Source: Bacteroides neonati (lineage in GTDB: Bacteria; Bacteroidota; Bacteroidia; Bacteroidales; Bacteroidaceae). Taken from it: a stretch of 64,000 nt of DNA. Positions 36,705-45,306 of the stretch are shown here, piece after piece. The translations under genes were made by a program, and so were the position numbers. How positions within the stretch are numbered: position 1 is the stretch's first letter; every line of letters begins with the position of its first letter. The notes under the pieces are model-generated. The model ran no database searches. It saw only the letters and a list, made by a program, of their open reading frames with translations, and was not told the origin of the DNA. The stretch covers positions 511,926 through 575,925 of the forward strand of contig NZ_HG726023.1 of NCBI RefSeq assembly GCF_000499785.1, in the 5' to 3' direction.

Positions 36705-37304
36705 ATGATAGAATATATTAAGGGCGACCTTGTCGAACTCAGTCCGGCAACCGCAGTTGTTGATTGCAATGGCTTAGGCTATGGAGTGAATATTTCGTTG
36801 AATACCTATTCGGCCATTCAGGGAAAACCAAGCTGTAAACTATATATCTACGAAGCAATTCGCGAGGATGCTTACATTCTGTATGGCTTTGCCGACAAAC
36901 AAGAGAGAGAACTTTTTCTGCAATTAATCTCCGTATCGGGTATTGGAGGCAATACGGCTCGGATGATTCTGTCGGCTCTCTCGCCAAGCGAATTGGTCAA
37001 TGTGATTAGTACCGAGAATGCCAATCTGCTTAAGACGGTTAAGGGTATTGGACTCAAGACGGCGCAGCGTGTCATTGTCGATTTGAAGGATAAAATAAAA
37101 ACGGCCGGTTCCGTCGGCGGAACTTTATCGGGCGGTGTGTTGTTGCAGTCCTTGAATGCCGAAGTGCAGGAAGAGGCCATTGCAGCCTTGACCATGTTGG
37201 GCTTTGCTCCTGCACCTTCGCAAAAAGTTGTATTGGCCATCTTGAAAGAAGAGCCCGAAGCTCCGGTTGAGAAGGTGATAAAACTTGCATTGAAAAGGCT
37301 GTAA
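36705..37304 (+). CDS. ruvA: Holliday junction branch-migration protein RuvA
   Basis: A 199-residue protein that binds four-way DNA junctions as a tetramer and loads the RuvB motor. Domain I is the OB-fold ([20 protein letters not shown]). Domain II has two helix-hairpin-helix motifs, [16 protein letters not shown] and [16 protein letters not shown]. Domain III, the RuvB-binding tail, starts near [18 protein letters not shown]. Length is normal. ruvB and ruvC are not adjacent. Confidence 0.97.
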   Translation: MIEYIKGDLVELSPATAVVDCNGLGYGVNISLNTYSAIQGKPSCKLYIYEAIREDAYILYGFADKQERELFLQLISVSGIGGNTARMILSALSPSELVNVISTENANLLKTVKGIGLKTAQRVIVDLKDKIKTAGSVGGTLSGGVLLQSLNAEVQEEAIAALTMLGFAPAPSQKVVLAILKEEPEAPVEKVIKLALKRL

Positions 37305-37352
37305 GAGTGTATTAATTCCTATCTTTGCATCTCATTAAAACTCCATGAACGT

Positions 37353-37493
37353 ATGGCTATAAGAAAGAGTAATGTCCGCCAAGACAGTGGGCACCCAAAG
37401 AGTACCGGCAAAAGCCAGTCGACTGGCAAGCGGATTGGCAAGTCGAAGCCTGCGAAGGCAAATAATCAATTAAATCGTCGCATCAAAGATTAA
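37353..37493 (+). CDS. Small, very basic hypothetical protein (46 residues)
   Basis: An ATG at 37353 opens 46 codons: MAIRKSNVRQDSGHPKSTGK, then SQSTGKRIGKSKPAKANN, ending NRRIKD. It is rich in Lys, Arg, Ser and Gly with no acidic patch, like a nucleic-acid-binding tail. A -7 box TATCTTTG (37320-37327) lies 25 nt upstream and a strong terminator follows at 37528, so it appears to be its own short transcription unit. It is too short for family assignment. The downstream region to 37645 holds only the terminator. Confidence 0.55.
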   Translation: MAIRKSNVRQDSGHPKSTGKSQSTGKRIGKSKPAKANNQLNRRIKD

Positions 37494-37527
37494 TAATAGA
37501 TGTGCAGAGGGTCGGACGATCACAGGC

Positions 37528-37591
37528 AAAGGGTCGGACCATAAGCAACAAAGGGTCGGAACCTTTGCGCTTATGGTTCGACCCTTTTTTT
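37528..37591 (+). terminator. Nested-hairpin terminator with GGGTCGGA repeats
   Basis: The outer stem AAAGGGTCGGACCATAAGC (37528-37546) pairs with GCTTATGGTTCGACCCTTT (37569-37587) with one mismatch, and an inner AAAGG/CCTTT stem sits in the loop. A run of T follows. GGGTCGGA occurs three times (about 37510, 37531 and 37553), one of them before the hairpin. Confidence 0.85.
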
Positions 37592-37645
37592 AATATAACA
37601 CAGCCTCTTGTCAAAGCGGCAACCGCTCAACAACGACTCTGCTGC

Positions 37646-38482
37646 TTATTTGGCTTGTTCTTCTGCCTTTTTTCTTTCGATCAGCTTCTCTACAAAGCCG
37701 ATTTTTAATTTAGCCTCTTCGGTCTCTTTCTTTATCTGCTCCATCGACGAGAGCAGTTGCGAAAGCTCGTATATTTTCGTCAGAGCCAGTCGGTCTGCCG
37801 GAGTCATATTGAATGTATATTTTCGTTCGCCGATGTACTCTACTTTGATATTCTTATCCCGATTCAAGTAAAGAAAGCTCATCACATTACCGTCAGCTCC
37901 CATGGTGAAGTCTGCCTTTTCAATCTTCTCGCCCAGATCGGTGGTTTCGTAGCTGTCTTTGGATGCAGGTGTTTCGGCAAACGTGCCGTCGGGTGCTGTT
38001 ACCTTGACGGCAAAGTGGTGAATGTTACTCTTGCCGCAGTAGATCGATGTCATGAGCATGATTCCCTGCTCGTTGACCTGGAAACGGAGGAACGAACGGT
38101 GCAGGTTCTTCTCCACCGTTTGAGTTGGCCAGAAGTAATTGCCCTCTTCCTGATAGGTGGCATCTTTCTCCAACGTATATTGTCCGACGATGGCTTTGAG
38201 CTCCTGTTGCTTGCTTTGCATCATGCTGTCCAGATAGACCAGACTTTGTTGTTGCTCTTTGATTTCGACTTGCTGCATCAGCTTATTGCCTTCGCGTCGC
38301 GTGTCGAACTCTTTGGGGTAGAGCAGCTTGATGCTGTCGAGCTGAATCTTAGCCTCGTTATAGTCGCCACGCTCGAAAGCTGCCTGAGCTACAGCCAGCT
38401 TTTCGTTTGCTTTTTGTGTTGTATTGTTGCCACACGAAGCCAGCAACAAGGCATAACACACCAGAATGATCCCTTTCTTCAT
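37646..38482 (-). CDS. Conserved lipoprotein with C-terminal coiled coil
   Basis: About 278 residues from the ATG at 38482; a -7 box TATTTTTG at 38508-38515 rules out the longer start. Lipobox ALLLASC is followed by GNNTTQKANEKLAVAQAAFE, a short helical repeat (GDYNEAKIQLDSIKLLYP) like a TPR unit, and a beta-rich middle (FLRFQVNEQGIMLMTSIYCG). The end is a long charged helix (EQIKKETEEAKLKIGFVEKL). It sits on the periplasmic face of a membrane. The function is unknown; I recognise it only as a Bacteroides-type conserved protein. Confidence 0.75.
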   Translation of the reverse strand: MKKGIILVCYALLLASCGNNTTQKANEKLAVAQAAFERGDYNEAKIQLDSIKLLYPKEFDTRREGNKLMQQVEIKEQQQSLVYLDSMMQSKQQELKAIVGQYTLEKDATYQEEGNYFWPTQTVEKNLHRSFLRFQVNEQGIMLMTSIYCGKSNIHHFAVKVTAPDGTFAETPASKDSYETTDLGEKIEKADFTMGADGNVMSFLYLNRDKNIKVEYIGERKYTFNMTPADRLALTKIYELSQLLSSMEQIKKETEEAKLKIGFVEKLIERKKAEEQAK

Positions 38483-38565
38483 TTTGTTGTTCTTTAGATT
38501 AGAGGGACAAAAATACAAATAATATCCCTATCTTTGCATCTTAAAAACGTAAAATAGATAACTTC

Positions 38566-39999
38566 ATGATAGAGTTGACACAAGAGGAGTTGAAGCAGTA
38601 TTTTCGCGAACCCATCTTTGAACATATTTCAGAAACAGCCGATGAGCTGGGTCTGGAGTGTTATGCAGTAGGCGGTTATGTACGCGATATTTTCCTGCAA
38701 CGTCCTTCAAAAGATATAGATGTGGTAGTAGTGGGCAGCGGCATTGCTATGGCGCAGGCACTGGGCCACCGTCTGGGGCGAGGTGCGAATGTATCTGTTT
38801 TCAAGAATTTTGGTACGGCACAAGTAAAATACCGCGGCACCGAGGTCGAGTTTGTCGGTGCTCGAAAAGAGTCCTATCAGCGCGATTCGCGTAAGCCCAT
38901 TGTCGAAGACGGTACATTGGAAGACGATCAGAATCGTCGCGACTTTACCATCAACGCCTTGGCTGTTTGTTTAAACAAAGCGCGTTTCGGCGAGTTGGTC
39001 GATCCTTTTAATGGGATGAACGATCTCAAAGAGAAAGTGATTCGTACCCCCCTCGATCCCGATATTACCTTCAGCGACGATCCGTTGCGTATGATGCGTT
39101 GCATTCGTTTCGCCACGCAATTAAACTTCTATATAGACGACGCTACGTTCGAGTCGCTTTGCCGCAACCGCGAACGTATTTCGATTATCTCGCGCGAGCG
39201 TATTGCCGACGAGTTGAATAAAATCATCCTGTCGCCCATACCCTCGAAAGGGTTTATCGACCTTGACCGTAGCGGCTTGCTGGCACTAATCTTCCCCGAA
39301 ATGATGGCTTTGCAGGGAGTCGAAACGCGCAACGGACGGGCGCATAAGGATAATTTCTATCACACCCTCGAGGTGCTTGATAATATCAGCAAAGTGACCG
39401 ATAACCTTTGGTTGCGCTGGTCGGCTTTGCTGCACGATATTGCCAAACCCGTTACCAAACGCTGGGAGCCGAAGGCGGGTTGGACTTTTCATAATCATAA
39501 CTTCATCGGCGAACGGATGATTCCCACACTTTTCCGCAACATGAAACTGCCGATGAACGAGAAGATGAAGTACGTTCAAAAGATGGTGAGTCTGCACATG
39601 CGCCCCATTGTCATTGCCGATGATATTGTAAGCGACTCGGCCGTGCGCCGGTTGTTGTGTGAGGCAGGCGATGATATTGATGATTTAATGGTGCTGTGCG
39701 AAGCTGATATCACATCGAAAAACATGGAGCGCAAGCAACGCTTCCTGAACAACTTTCAACTGGTACGCCAGAAATTGAAGGATTTGGAAGAGAAAGACCG
39801 GGTACGCAACTTTCAGCCTCCTGTGAGTGGCGAAGAGATTATGGAGATATTTAACCTGCAACCCTGTAGAGAGGTGGGGGCTTTGAAGAGTGCCATCAAA
39901 GATGCGATTCTGGATGGGGTGATTCCCAATGAATACGAAGCGGCGCGCGCCTTTATGCTCGAACGGGCAGCCAAAATGGGCTTAAAGCGACCGGAGTAG
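38566..39999 (+). CDS. cca: CCA tRNA nucleotidyltransferase with HD domain
   Basis: A 477-residue enzyme that adds or repairs the 3' CCA end of tRNAs. The class II nucleotidyltransferase head shows [20 protein letters not shown] with the catalytic D-x-D, then [11 protein letters not shown] and [20 protein letters not shown] (head and neck). An HD phosphohydrolase domain follows with [15 protein letters not shown] and [10 protein letters not shown], typical of Bacteroidetes forms of about 470 residues. A -7 box TATCTTTG at 38529-38536 faces away from the divergent lipoprotein promoter, 12-bp spacing apart. Confidence 0.95.
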   Translation: MIELTQEELKQYFREPIFEHISETADELGLECYAVGGYVRDIFLQRPSKDIDVVVVGSGIAMAQALGHRLGRGANVSVFKNFGTAQVKYRGTEVEFVGARKESYQRDSRKPIVEDGTLEDDQNRRDFTINALAVCLNKARFGELVDPFNGMNDLKEKVIRTPLDPDITFSDDPLRMMRCIRFATQLNFYIDDATFESLCRNRERISIISRERIADELNKIILSPIPSKGFIDLDRSGLLALIFPEMMALQGVETRNGRAHKDNFYHTLEVLDNISKVTDNLWLRWSALLHDIAKPVTKRWEPKAGWTFHNHNFIGERMIPTLFRNMKLPMNEKMKYVQKMVSLHMRPIVIADDIVSDSAVRRLLCEAGDDIDDLMVLCEADITSKNMERKQRFLNNFQLVRQKLKDLEEKDRVRNFQPPVSGEEIMEIFNLQPCREVGALKSAIKDAILDGVIPNEYEAARAFMLERAAKMGLKRPE

Positions 40000-40029
40000 T
40001 GATAAGCTTCTGTTTGTACATGAAACAAT

Positions 40030-40069
40030 AAATGACGAAGTGGGCTGTAAAGCACCGGCTTCGTCATTT
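40030..40069. terminator. Terminator between cca and the M24 peptidase gene
   Basis: An 11-bp stem AAATGACGAAG (40030-40040) with CTTCGTCATTT (40059-40069), between two convergent genes, with T-rich sequence after it. Confidence 0.8.
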
Positions 40070-40117
40070 GTCGTTTATAATCTCTGTTGTTTAGACTCTC
40101 TGTTATACTATATGAGG

Positions 40118-41278
40118 CTACAACTCTATAATCTCTTCGTTGCAGATCGTTAGTTTTTCGACCCCTTCGGTAGTCACTACCCAAGAGTTTTCGATACCTA
40201 CCGGCCCAATGCCCGGAAGTACGATTTTGGGCTCGAGCGCAAACACCATGCCCGGCTCTAACTTCTGCTTTACACGAGGAGCCAGTACGGGAGCTTCGTT
40301 GATTTCAAGACCGATACCATGCCCGATGAAACGTGCTTGCTGGGTGATACCCATGAAGTAATTGGCAAATCCGGCTTGTGTAACCAGGTCGATGGCGGCA
40401 TTGTACAAATCCTCACATACGACACCCGGCTGTGCCATAGCGGCAATCTGCTCCTGAATATCGAGACATACCTGATGGGCGATGTAGGCCTCTTCTTTAA
40501 GCTTACCGATAGAGAATACACGGCTCATATCACCCATATATCCGTTGAAGTTGCCTCCCAAATCGACCATTACGCTATGGCCCTCCTGCAAAACGGTGCC
40601 ATTGGCTCCACCCGGTAGGGCGGGATCAAACCCTTCGCCTCCCAATGCAAAATCATAGGGCGAAGGTGCGGCGGCATTATCGCCCGTAAGCAAGCTACCC
40701 ATGAAAATCTCCATGCTTTGACCGAACACGCGGAAGATACCCAGACAGCCTTCGAGGCGCATGAGGCGTTCTATTTCGATAGATAGTTCGAGGTCGGTCA
40801 TGCCATGACGATAGACGGAGGGGATATTGTTGTATGCTCTGGCATGCGCTGCCCCCGACCGACGGAAGAGTTCTACTTCGACCGGCGTTTTAATACTTCG
40901 TGCCTGACGAATGATGGGGGTTCCGTTTACTATTTCGGCATCGGGAAACATACCTGCCAGCCGATTGTATTCGGAGTAAGGCAGTTCATCTCCTTCCAAC
41001 ATCAGTTTGGTAGGCAGGGGGAGGTTGTTCTCTTTTAGCAACTCGAGTATCTGTTCGGGTTTGCGGATGGCGAAGATATGTTCGCCCGAGATGTTGTTGG
41101 GGCGTTTTACAAATAGGCGAGCAGGAGCATTGAGGGGTAAATATAGATATCCGCTAACCACACGGCCGTATGTATAGAGCATGTTCACGTTGCAGGTGAT
41201 GAGTGCGGCATCAATACCTTGTTGAGCCATAAGCCAGCGTATTTTATCGCGGCGTATTTTTAATTCAGGTTGTAGCAT
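40118..41278 (-). CDS. Xaa-Pro dipeptidase/aminopeptidase (M24B family)
   Basis: A 386-residue cytoplasmic metallopeptidase. The N-terminal creatinase-like domain (about 1-150) is followed by the pita-bread fold with all five metal ligands visible: Asp in MVDLGGNFNGYMGDMSRVF (two), His in FIGHGIGLEINEAPVL, Glu in FALEPKIVLPG and Glu in GIENSWVV. It removes residues ahead of proline from peptides. It is transcribed alone, convergent with cca. Substrate specificity within the family is not certain. Confidence 0.92.
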   Translation of the reverse strand: MLQPELKIRRDKIRWLMAQQGIDAALITCNVNMLYTYGRVVSGYLYLPLNAPARLFVKRPNNISGEHIFAIRKPEQILELLKENNLPLPTKLMLEGDELPYSEYNRLAGMFPDAEIVNGTPIIRQARSIKTPVEVELFRRSGAAHARAYNNIPSVYRHGMTDLELSIEIERLMRLEGCLGIFRVFGQSMEIFMGSLLTGDNAAAPSPYDFALGGEGFDPALPGGANGTVLQEGHSVMVDLGGNFNGYMGDMSRVFSIGKLKEEAYIAHQVCLDIQEQIAAMAQPGVVCEDLYNAAIDLVTQAGFANYFMGITQQARFIGHGIGLEINEAPVLAPRVKQKLEPGMVFALEPKIVLPGIGPVGIENSWVVTTEGVEKLTICNEEIIEL

Positions 41279-41345
41279 CTTGTATCGTTTTAAATTTCGA
41301 GAGGCAAAGGTAAGGATTTTAATTCATAATCGTACATTAACAAAG

Positions 41346-41394
41346 AAAGAGTGCCTTTCGGTCGGCGATATCGCTGAACCGAAAGACACTCTTT
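41346..41394 (-). terminator. Terminator of the first glutamate dehydrogenase gene
   Basis: A 17-nt arm AAAGAGTGCCTTTCGGT (41346-41362) pairs, with one mismatch, with 41378-41394, around a loop that is itself palindromic (CGGCGATATCGCTG). It lies just past the stop of the gene at 41418. Confidence 0.82.
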
Positions 41395-41417
41395 GCAAAA
41401 ATGCTGAATGTTAAGAG

Positions 41418-42755
41418 TTAGATAATTCCTTGTCCCATCATGGCGTGTGCCACTTTCATGAAACCTGCAATGTTAGCCCCTTTAACATAATTAATATATC
41501 CACCGGGTTCGGTTCCATATTTTACGCATTGGGCGTGGATGCCGTGCATGATAGACAATAACTTCTCGTCTACCTCTGCAGCACTCCAGCTCAGGTGCAT
41601 GGCGTTTTGCGACATTTCGAGTCCCGATGTAGCTACACCACCTGCATTTACTGCTTTACCCGGTGCATACATGGTTTTATGTTCGATAAACAGGTCGATG
41701 GCTTCGGGAGTACAACCCATGTTTGATATTTCGCCTACGCAAAGTACACCGTTGTCAATCAGATGTTTGGCATCTTCTCCATTCAACTCGTTTTGAGTAG
41801 CACAAGGCAGAGCGATGTCTGCTTTTACCTCCCATGGACGTTTGCCTGCTACAAAAGTAGAGCCGGGGAACTCATCGGCGTATGGAGCTACGATATCATT
41901 GCCTGTAGCACGTAGTTCGAGCATATAGTCAATTTTTTCTCCACTGATACCATTCGGGTCATAGATATATCCGTCGGGTCCGGAGATGGTAATCACCTTG
42001 GCGCCCAGTTCGGTTGCTTTGAGTGCGGCACCCCAGGCTACGTTTCCGAATCCTGAAATAGCGACTGTCTTTCCTTTCATATCAATGCCTTTGGTTTCGA
42101 GCATCTGGTGCACGAAGTATAAACCGCCAAATCCGGTTGCTTCGGGACGAATCAATGAACCGCCAAACTCCAATCCTTTGCCGGTAAAGGTTCCGGTAAA
42201 TTCACGGGTTAGTTTCTTGTACATGCCGAACATATAGCCTACTTCGCGTCCGCCCACACCGATATCGCCTGCGGGAACATCCATGTCGGGACCCAGATGA
42301 CGCCATAACTCCAGCATAAATGCTTGGCAGAAACGCATTACTTCACCATCGCTCTTGCCGCGTGGCGAGAAGTCGGAACCACCTTTGCCGCCACCCATAG
42401 GCAGTGTAGTGAGTGCATTCTTAAATGTTTGTTCAAAACCTAAGAACTTCAAGATAGACAGATTCACCGAAGCATGGAAACGGATACCGCCTTTGTACGG
42501 GCCGATAGCGTTATTGAATTGTACGCGATAGCCCAAGTTTGTTTGAACATCGCCTTTATCGTCTACCCAGGTTACGCGGAAGGTAAAGATACGATCCGGC
42601 TCAACCAATCTTTCGATGATTTTAGCTTTTTCAAACTCAGGATGTTGGTTGTATATATCTTCAATAGAAATAAGCACTTCCTTCACGGCTTGAAGATATT
42701 CAGACTCACCGGGATGTTTTGCCTCTAAAGAGGTCATGATTTTTTCGATGTTCAT
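41418..42755 (-). CDS. gdhA: Glutamate dehydrogenase, hexameric type, paralogue 1
   Basis: A 445-residue enzyme interconverting 2-oxoglutarate plus ammonia with glutamate. PMGGGKGGSDFSPRGKS bears the catalytic lysines, DVPAGDIGVGGREVGYMFGM follows, and the nucleotide-binding loop is SGFGNVAWGAALKA. It belongs to the small (about 450-residue) hexameric family. The second paralogue at 52383 differs in the nucleotide loop (SGSGNVAQYTI), so the two may prefer different cofactors; Bacteroides are known to have NAD(P)- and NAD-linked forms, but I cannot assign which is which. A -7 box TATATTTG lies at 42808-42815. Confidence 0.93.
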   Translation of the reverse strand: MNIEKIMTSLEAKHPGESEYLQAVKEVLISIEDIYNQHPEFEKAKIIERLVEPDRIFTFRVTWVDDKGDVQTNLGYRVQFNNAIGPYKGGIRFHASVNLSILKFLGFEQTFKNALTTLPMGGGKGGSDFSPRGKSDGEVMRFCQAFMLELWRHLGPDMDVPAGDIGVGGREVGYMFGMYKKLTREFTGTFTGKGLEFGGSLIRPEATGFGGLYFVHQMLETKGIDMKGKTVAISGFGNVAWGAALKATELGAKVITISGPDGYIYDPNGISGEKIDYMLELRATGNDIVAPYADEFPGSTFVAGKRPWEVKADIALPCATQNELNGEDAKHLIDNGVLCVGEISNMGCTPEAIDLFIEHKTMYAPGKAVNAGGVATSGLEMSQNAMHLSWSAAEVDEKLLSIMHGIHAQCVKYGTEPGGYINYVKGANIAGFMKVAHAMMGQGII

Positions 42756-42893
42756 AACAGTATGCTTTTAAAAGGTTGTTTCTGATAAAATGTCAGTAGT
42801 AACACTGCAAATATATGAAAACTTTCAATACATGATACTTTTACGGGTATTATTTTGATTAAATAATGATAAAAAGATATTTTCTTATGCACG

Positions 42894-42957
42894 AATAGCC
42901 TCAAACAACAAACAGTTAATACATAAGGTTCTTAACTACTTGTTGTTTGAGGCTATT
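42894..42957. repeat. 18-bp perfect inverted repeat with structured loop
   Basis: Arms AATAGCCTCAAACAACAA (42894-42911) and its exact complement (42940-42957) enclose a 28-nt loop that contains a second small stem (GTTAA/TTAAC). It lies 30 nt past the stop of the prolyl oligopeptidase gene and upstream of gdhA. There is no clear T-run, so it may be a processing or stability structure or an unusual terminator. Confidence 0.75.
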
Positions 42958-42986
42958 GCTTAGCTTGTTTGATAAATAAAGCTGGG

Positions 42987-45098
42987 TTATAGGCTCGGTT
43001 TCATATCTAAATTGTACATGATGAATCCGTATATATCAGCTTGTTCTTCCAATACTTTGGCCATTGGTTTGCCTGCACCATGTCCTGCTTTGCTGTCGAT
43101 ACGAATGAGCGTTGGGTTGGTTCCATCGTTACATTCTTGCAATGTGGCAGCAAACTTGAACGAATGAGCCGGCACAACACGGTCGTCATGATCGGCGGTG
43201 GTTACCATGGTAGCCGGGTATTTGGTGCCCGGTTTTAAGTTGTGCAGGGGAGAGTAGGCTTTCAAATACTCGAACATCTCTTTGCTGTCGGCACTCGTAC
43301 CATAGTCGCTCGCCCAGTTCCAACCGATGGTGAACTTGTGATAGCGAAGCATATCCATAACTCCTACCTGAGGAATGGCTACTTTGAATAGATCGGGGCG
43401 TTGTGTCATACAGGCACCGACCAATAAACCGCCATTCGACCCACCTACAATGGCTATTTTATCTTTGTTGGTATACTTCTCTTTAATCAGGTATTCGGCT
43501 GCGGCAATAAAATCGTCGAACACGTTTTGTTTCTGCATCTTTGTACCGGCCACGTGCCACTCTTCTCCATATTCGCCGCCACCGCGTAAGTTTACTTGCG
43601 CATAGATGCCGCCATTCTCCAAGAAAGGAATACGAGCGGTAGAGAATCCCGGGTTGAGGCTGATGTTAAATCCGCCATATCCATAGAGGAATACCGGGTT
43701 TGTTCCGTCTTTTTTCAAATCCTTCTTATAGGTAAGGAACATCGGCACTTTGGTGCCGTCTTTGCTGGCAAAGAACACCTGCTCGGTTACGAAATCGTCG
43801 GCATTGAACTTCACGTTGGGTGCGCGGTATAGCTCGTAACTGTTCTTGTCCATATCATATTTATAGGTAGCACCCGGTGTGGTGAATGAGGTAAACCCGA
43901 AGAAGCACTCCTTGTCGTCCTTATCGCCGCTAAAGCCTACCGATCCGAGCGAGGGTAGTTTAATTTCTTGTATCAGCTTTCCGTCGAGGTCGTATACATA
44001 GGCATGGTTGGAGGCATCTTTGTCGTAGGTAAGGAAGAGTTTATTGCCGATCACTTTGGTATCCGAAAGTACGGCTTCCGCTTCCGGTACCAGTTCTTTC
44101 CAATCCGCCAGCAGGGGTTTATTAACATCGGCTACCATAACGCGTCCTTTGGGAGCACCGTAGTTGGTATAGAGGTACATCTTGTCGCCGATTACTTCGA
44201 TAGGGTAGTAGCTATATTCAAAATCGGTTGTCAGTTGTTCGATCTTCGAACCTGCTTTGGTGAGGTTTTGCAGGAAGAGGTTGTTGCCTCGTCCGGCTCC
44301 TGCTTCGTAGAAGAAGAGCATACGTTCGTCTTCGCTCGTTCCCGCACTATAGAAACGCTTGGGGAAGGCAGGGTTCTGATAGATCAGTTTATCGGCCGAT
44401 TGCGGTTCGCCCAGCTTGTGGTAATACACCTTGTGATTCTCGTTGACATTAGAGAACTCTTTCCCCTTTTTCGGTGCGTCGTATGCACTATAGTAGAAAC
44501 CATCTCCCTGCCACGAAGCCCCTGAGAACTTAGCCCACTCAATGTGATCCGGCAGTAATTGACCGGTAGCCACGTCCATGACATATACCTCAGACCAGTC
44601 CGATCCACTGCGCGAAATGGTATAAGCTGCATACTTGCCGTCTTTCGAGAAAGAGAGTCCGGTCAGTGCCACCGTTCCGTCGGTCGATAGTTTATTAGGG
44701 TCGAGAAAAACGCGAGGCTCTCCATCCAGGGTATCCTGTACATAAAGTACGCTCTGATTCTGTAAACCGTCATTCTTATAGAAGTAATACTTACCGTGCT
44801 TCTTGAACGGCGTTCCTATCTTTTCATAATTAGCCAGTTCCGTCAGTCGTTTGAGCAGTTTTTCGCGAAAAGGAATTTTAGACAGGTAGTCGTTGGTTAC
44901 TTTATTTTCGGCGGCTACCCAGGCAGCGGTAGCAGCACTTGTGTCGTTTTCTAACCATCGGTAAGGATCGGGTACTTGCGTATCGAAATACACGTCTACG
45001 GTATCTACTTTGGCCGTTTCGGGATAGACCAGTTTGTTTTGTTGAGAGGCGCATGACATGACCATGATTCCACCGGTTAATAGGATTACTTTCTTCAT
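42987..45098 (-). CDS. Prolyl oligopeptidase family S9A, lipoprotein
   Basis: 703 residues from the ATG at 45098 (MKKVILLTGGIMVMSCASQ), whose lipobox puts the enzyme on a membrane surface; the longer frame adds a non-family extension. The N-terminal propeller starts at DTQVPDPYRWLENDTS. The catalytic domain has the serine in GGSNGGLLVGACMTQ, the aspartate in TADHDDRVVPAH and the histidine in DSKAGHGAGKP. It cuts short proline-containing peptides in the periplasm. Its neighbour gdhA could use the released glutamate, but a functional link is speculative. Confidence 0.94.
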   Translation of the reverse strand: MKKVILLTGGIMVMSCASQQNKLVYPETAKVDTVDVYFDTQVPDPYRWLENDTSAATAAWVAAENKVTNDYLSKIPFREKLLKRLTELANYEKIGTPFKKHGKYYFYKNDGLQNQSVLYVQDTLDGEPRVFLDPNKLSTDGTVALTGLSFSKDGKYAAYTISRSGSDWSEVYVMDVATGQLLPDHIEWAKFSGASWQGDGFYYSAYDAPKKGKEFSNVNENHKVYYHKLGEPQSADKLIYQNPAFPKRFYSAGTSEDERMLFFYEAGAGRGNNLFLQNLTKAGSKIEQLTTDFEYSYYPIEVIGDKMYLYTNYGAPKGRVMVADVNKPLLADWKELVPEAEAVLSDTKVIGNKLFLTYDKDASNHAYVYDLDGKLIQEIKLPSLGSVGFSGDKDDKECFFGFTSFTTPGATYKYDMDKNSYELYRAPNVKFNADDFVTEQVFFASKDGTKVPMFLTYKKDLKKDGTNPVFLYGYGGFNISLNPGFSTARIPFLENGGIYAQVNLRGGGEYGEEWHVAGTKMQKQNVFDDFIAAAEYLIKEKYTNKDKIAIVGGSNGGLLVGACMTQRPDLFKVAIPQVGVMDMLRYHKFTIGWNWASDYGTSADSKEMFEYLKAYSPLHNLKPGTKYPATMVTTADHDDRVVPAHSFKFAATLQECNDGTNPTLIRIDSKAGHGAGKPMAKVLEEQADIYGFIMYNLDMKPSL

Positions 45099-45306
45099 GT
45101 TTATGGGATATTTAGTTAGCTGTCTTATGTATAAGCAGGCAAACACAAGGTTTGATAGAGCGGTAAAGGTAAAAAATCTATTTGAACAAAACAAATATAT
45201 AATGAGAACAATAAAAATAGTAGTAATGGCGAAAGAATTATTTCAAATCCTTCCTTATATTGCTCAATATTTGATACTTTTGTATAAATCATAACCAGAG
45301 AGAACC

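Noticed and set aside
37508..37591. GGGTCGGA repeats as a possible small CRISPR or tandem-repeat locus
   Set aside because: Only three short units, two of them inside a terminator stem; no spacers of equal length and no cas genes.
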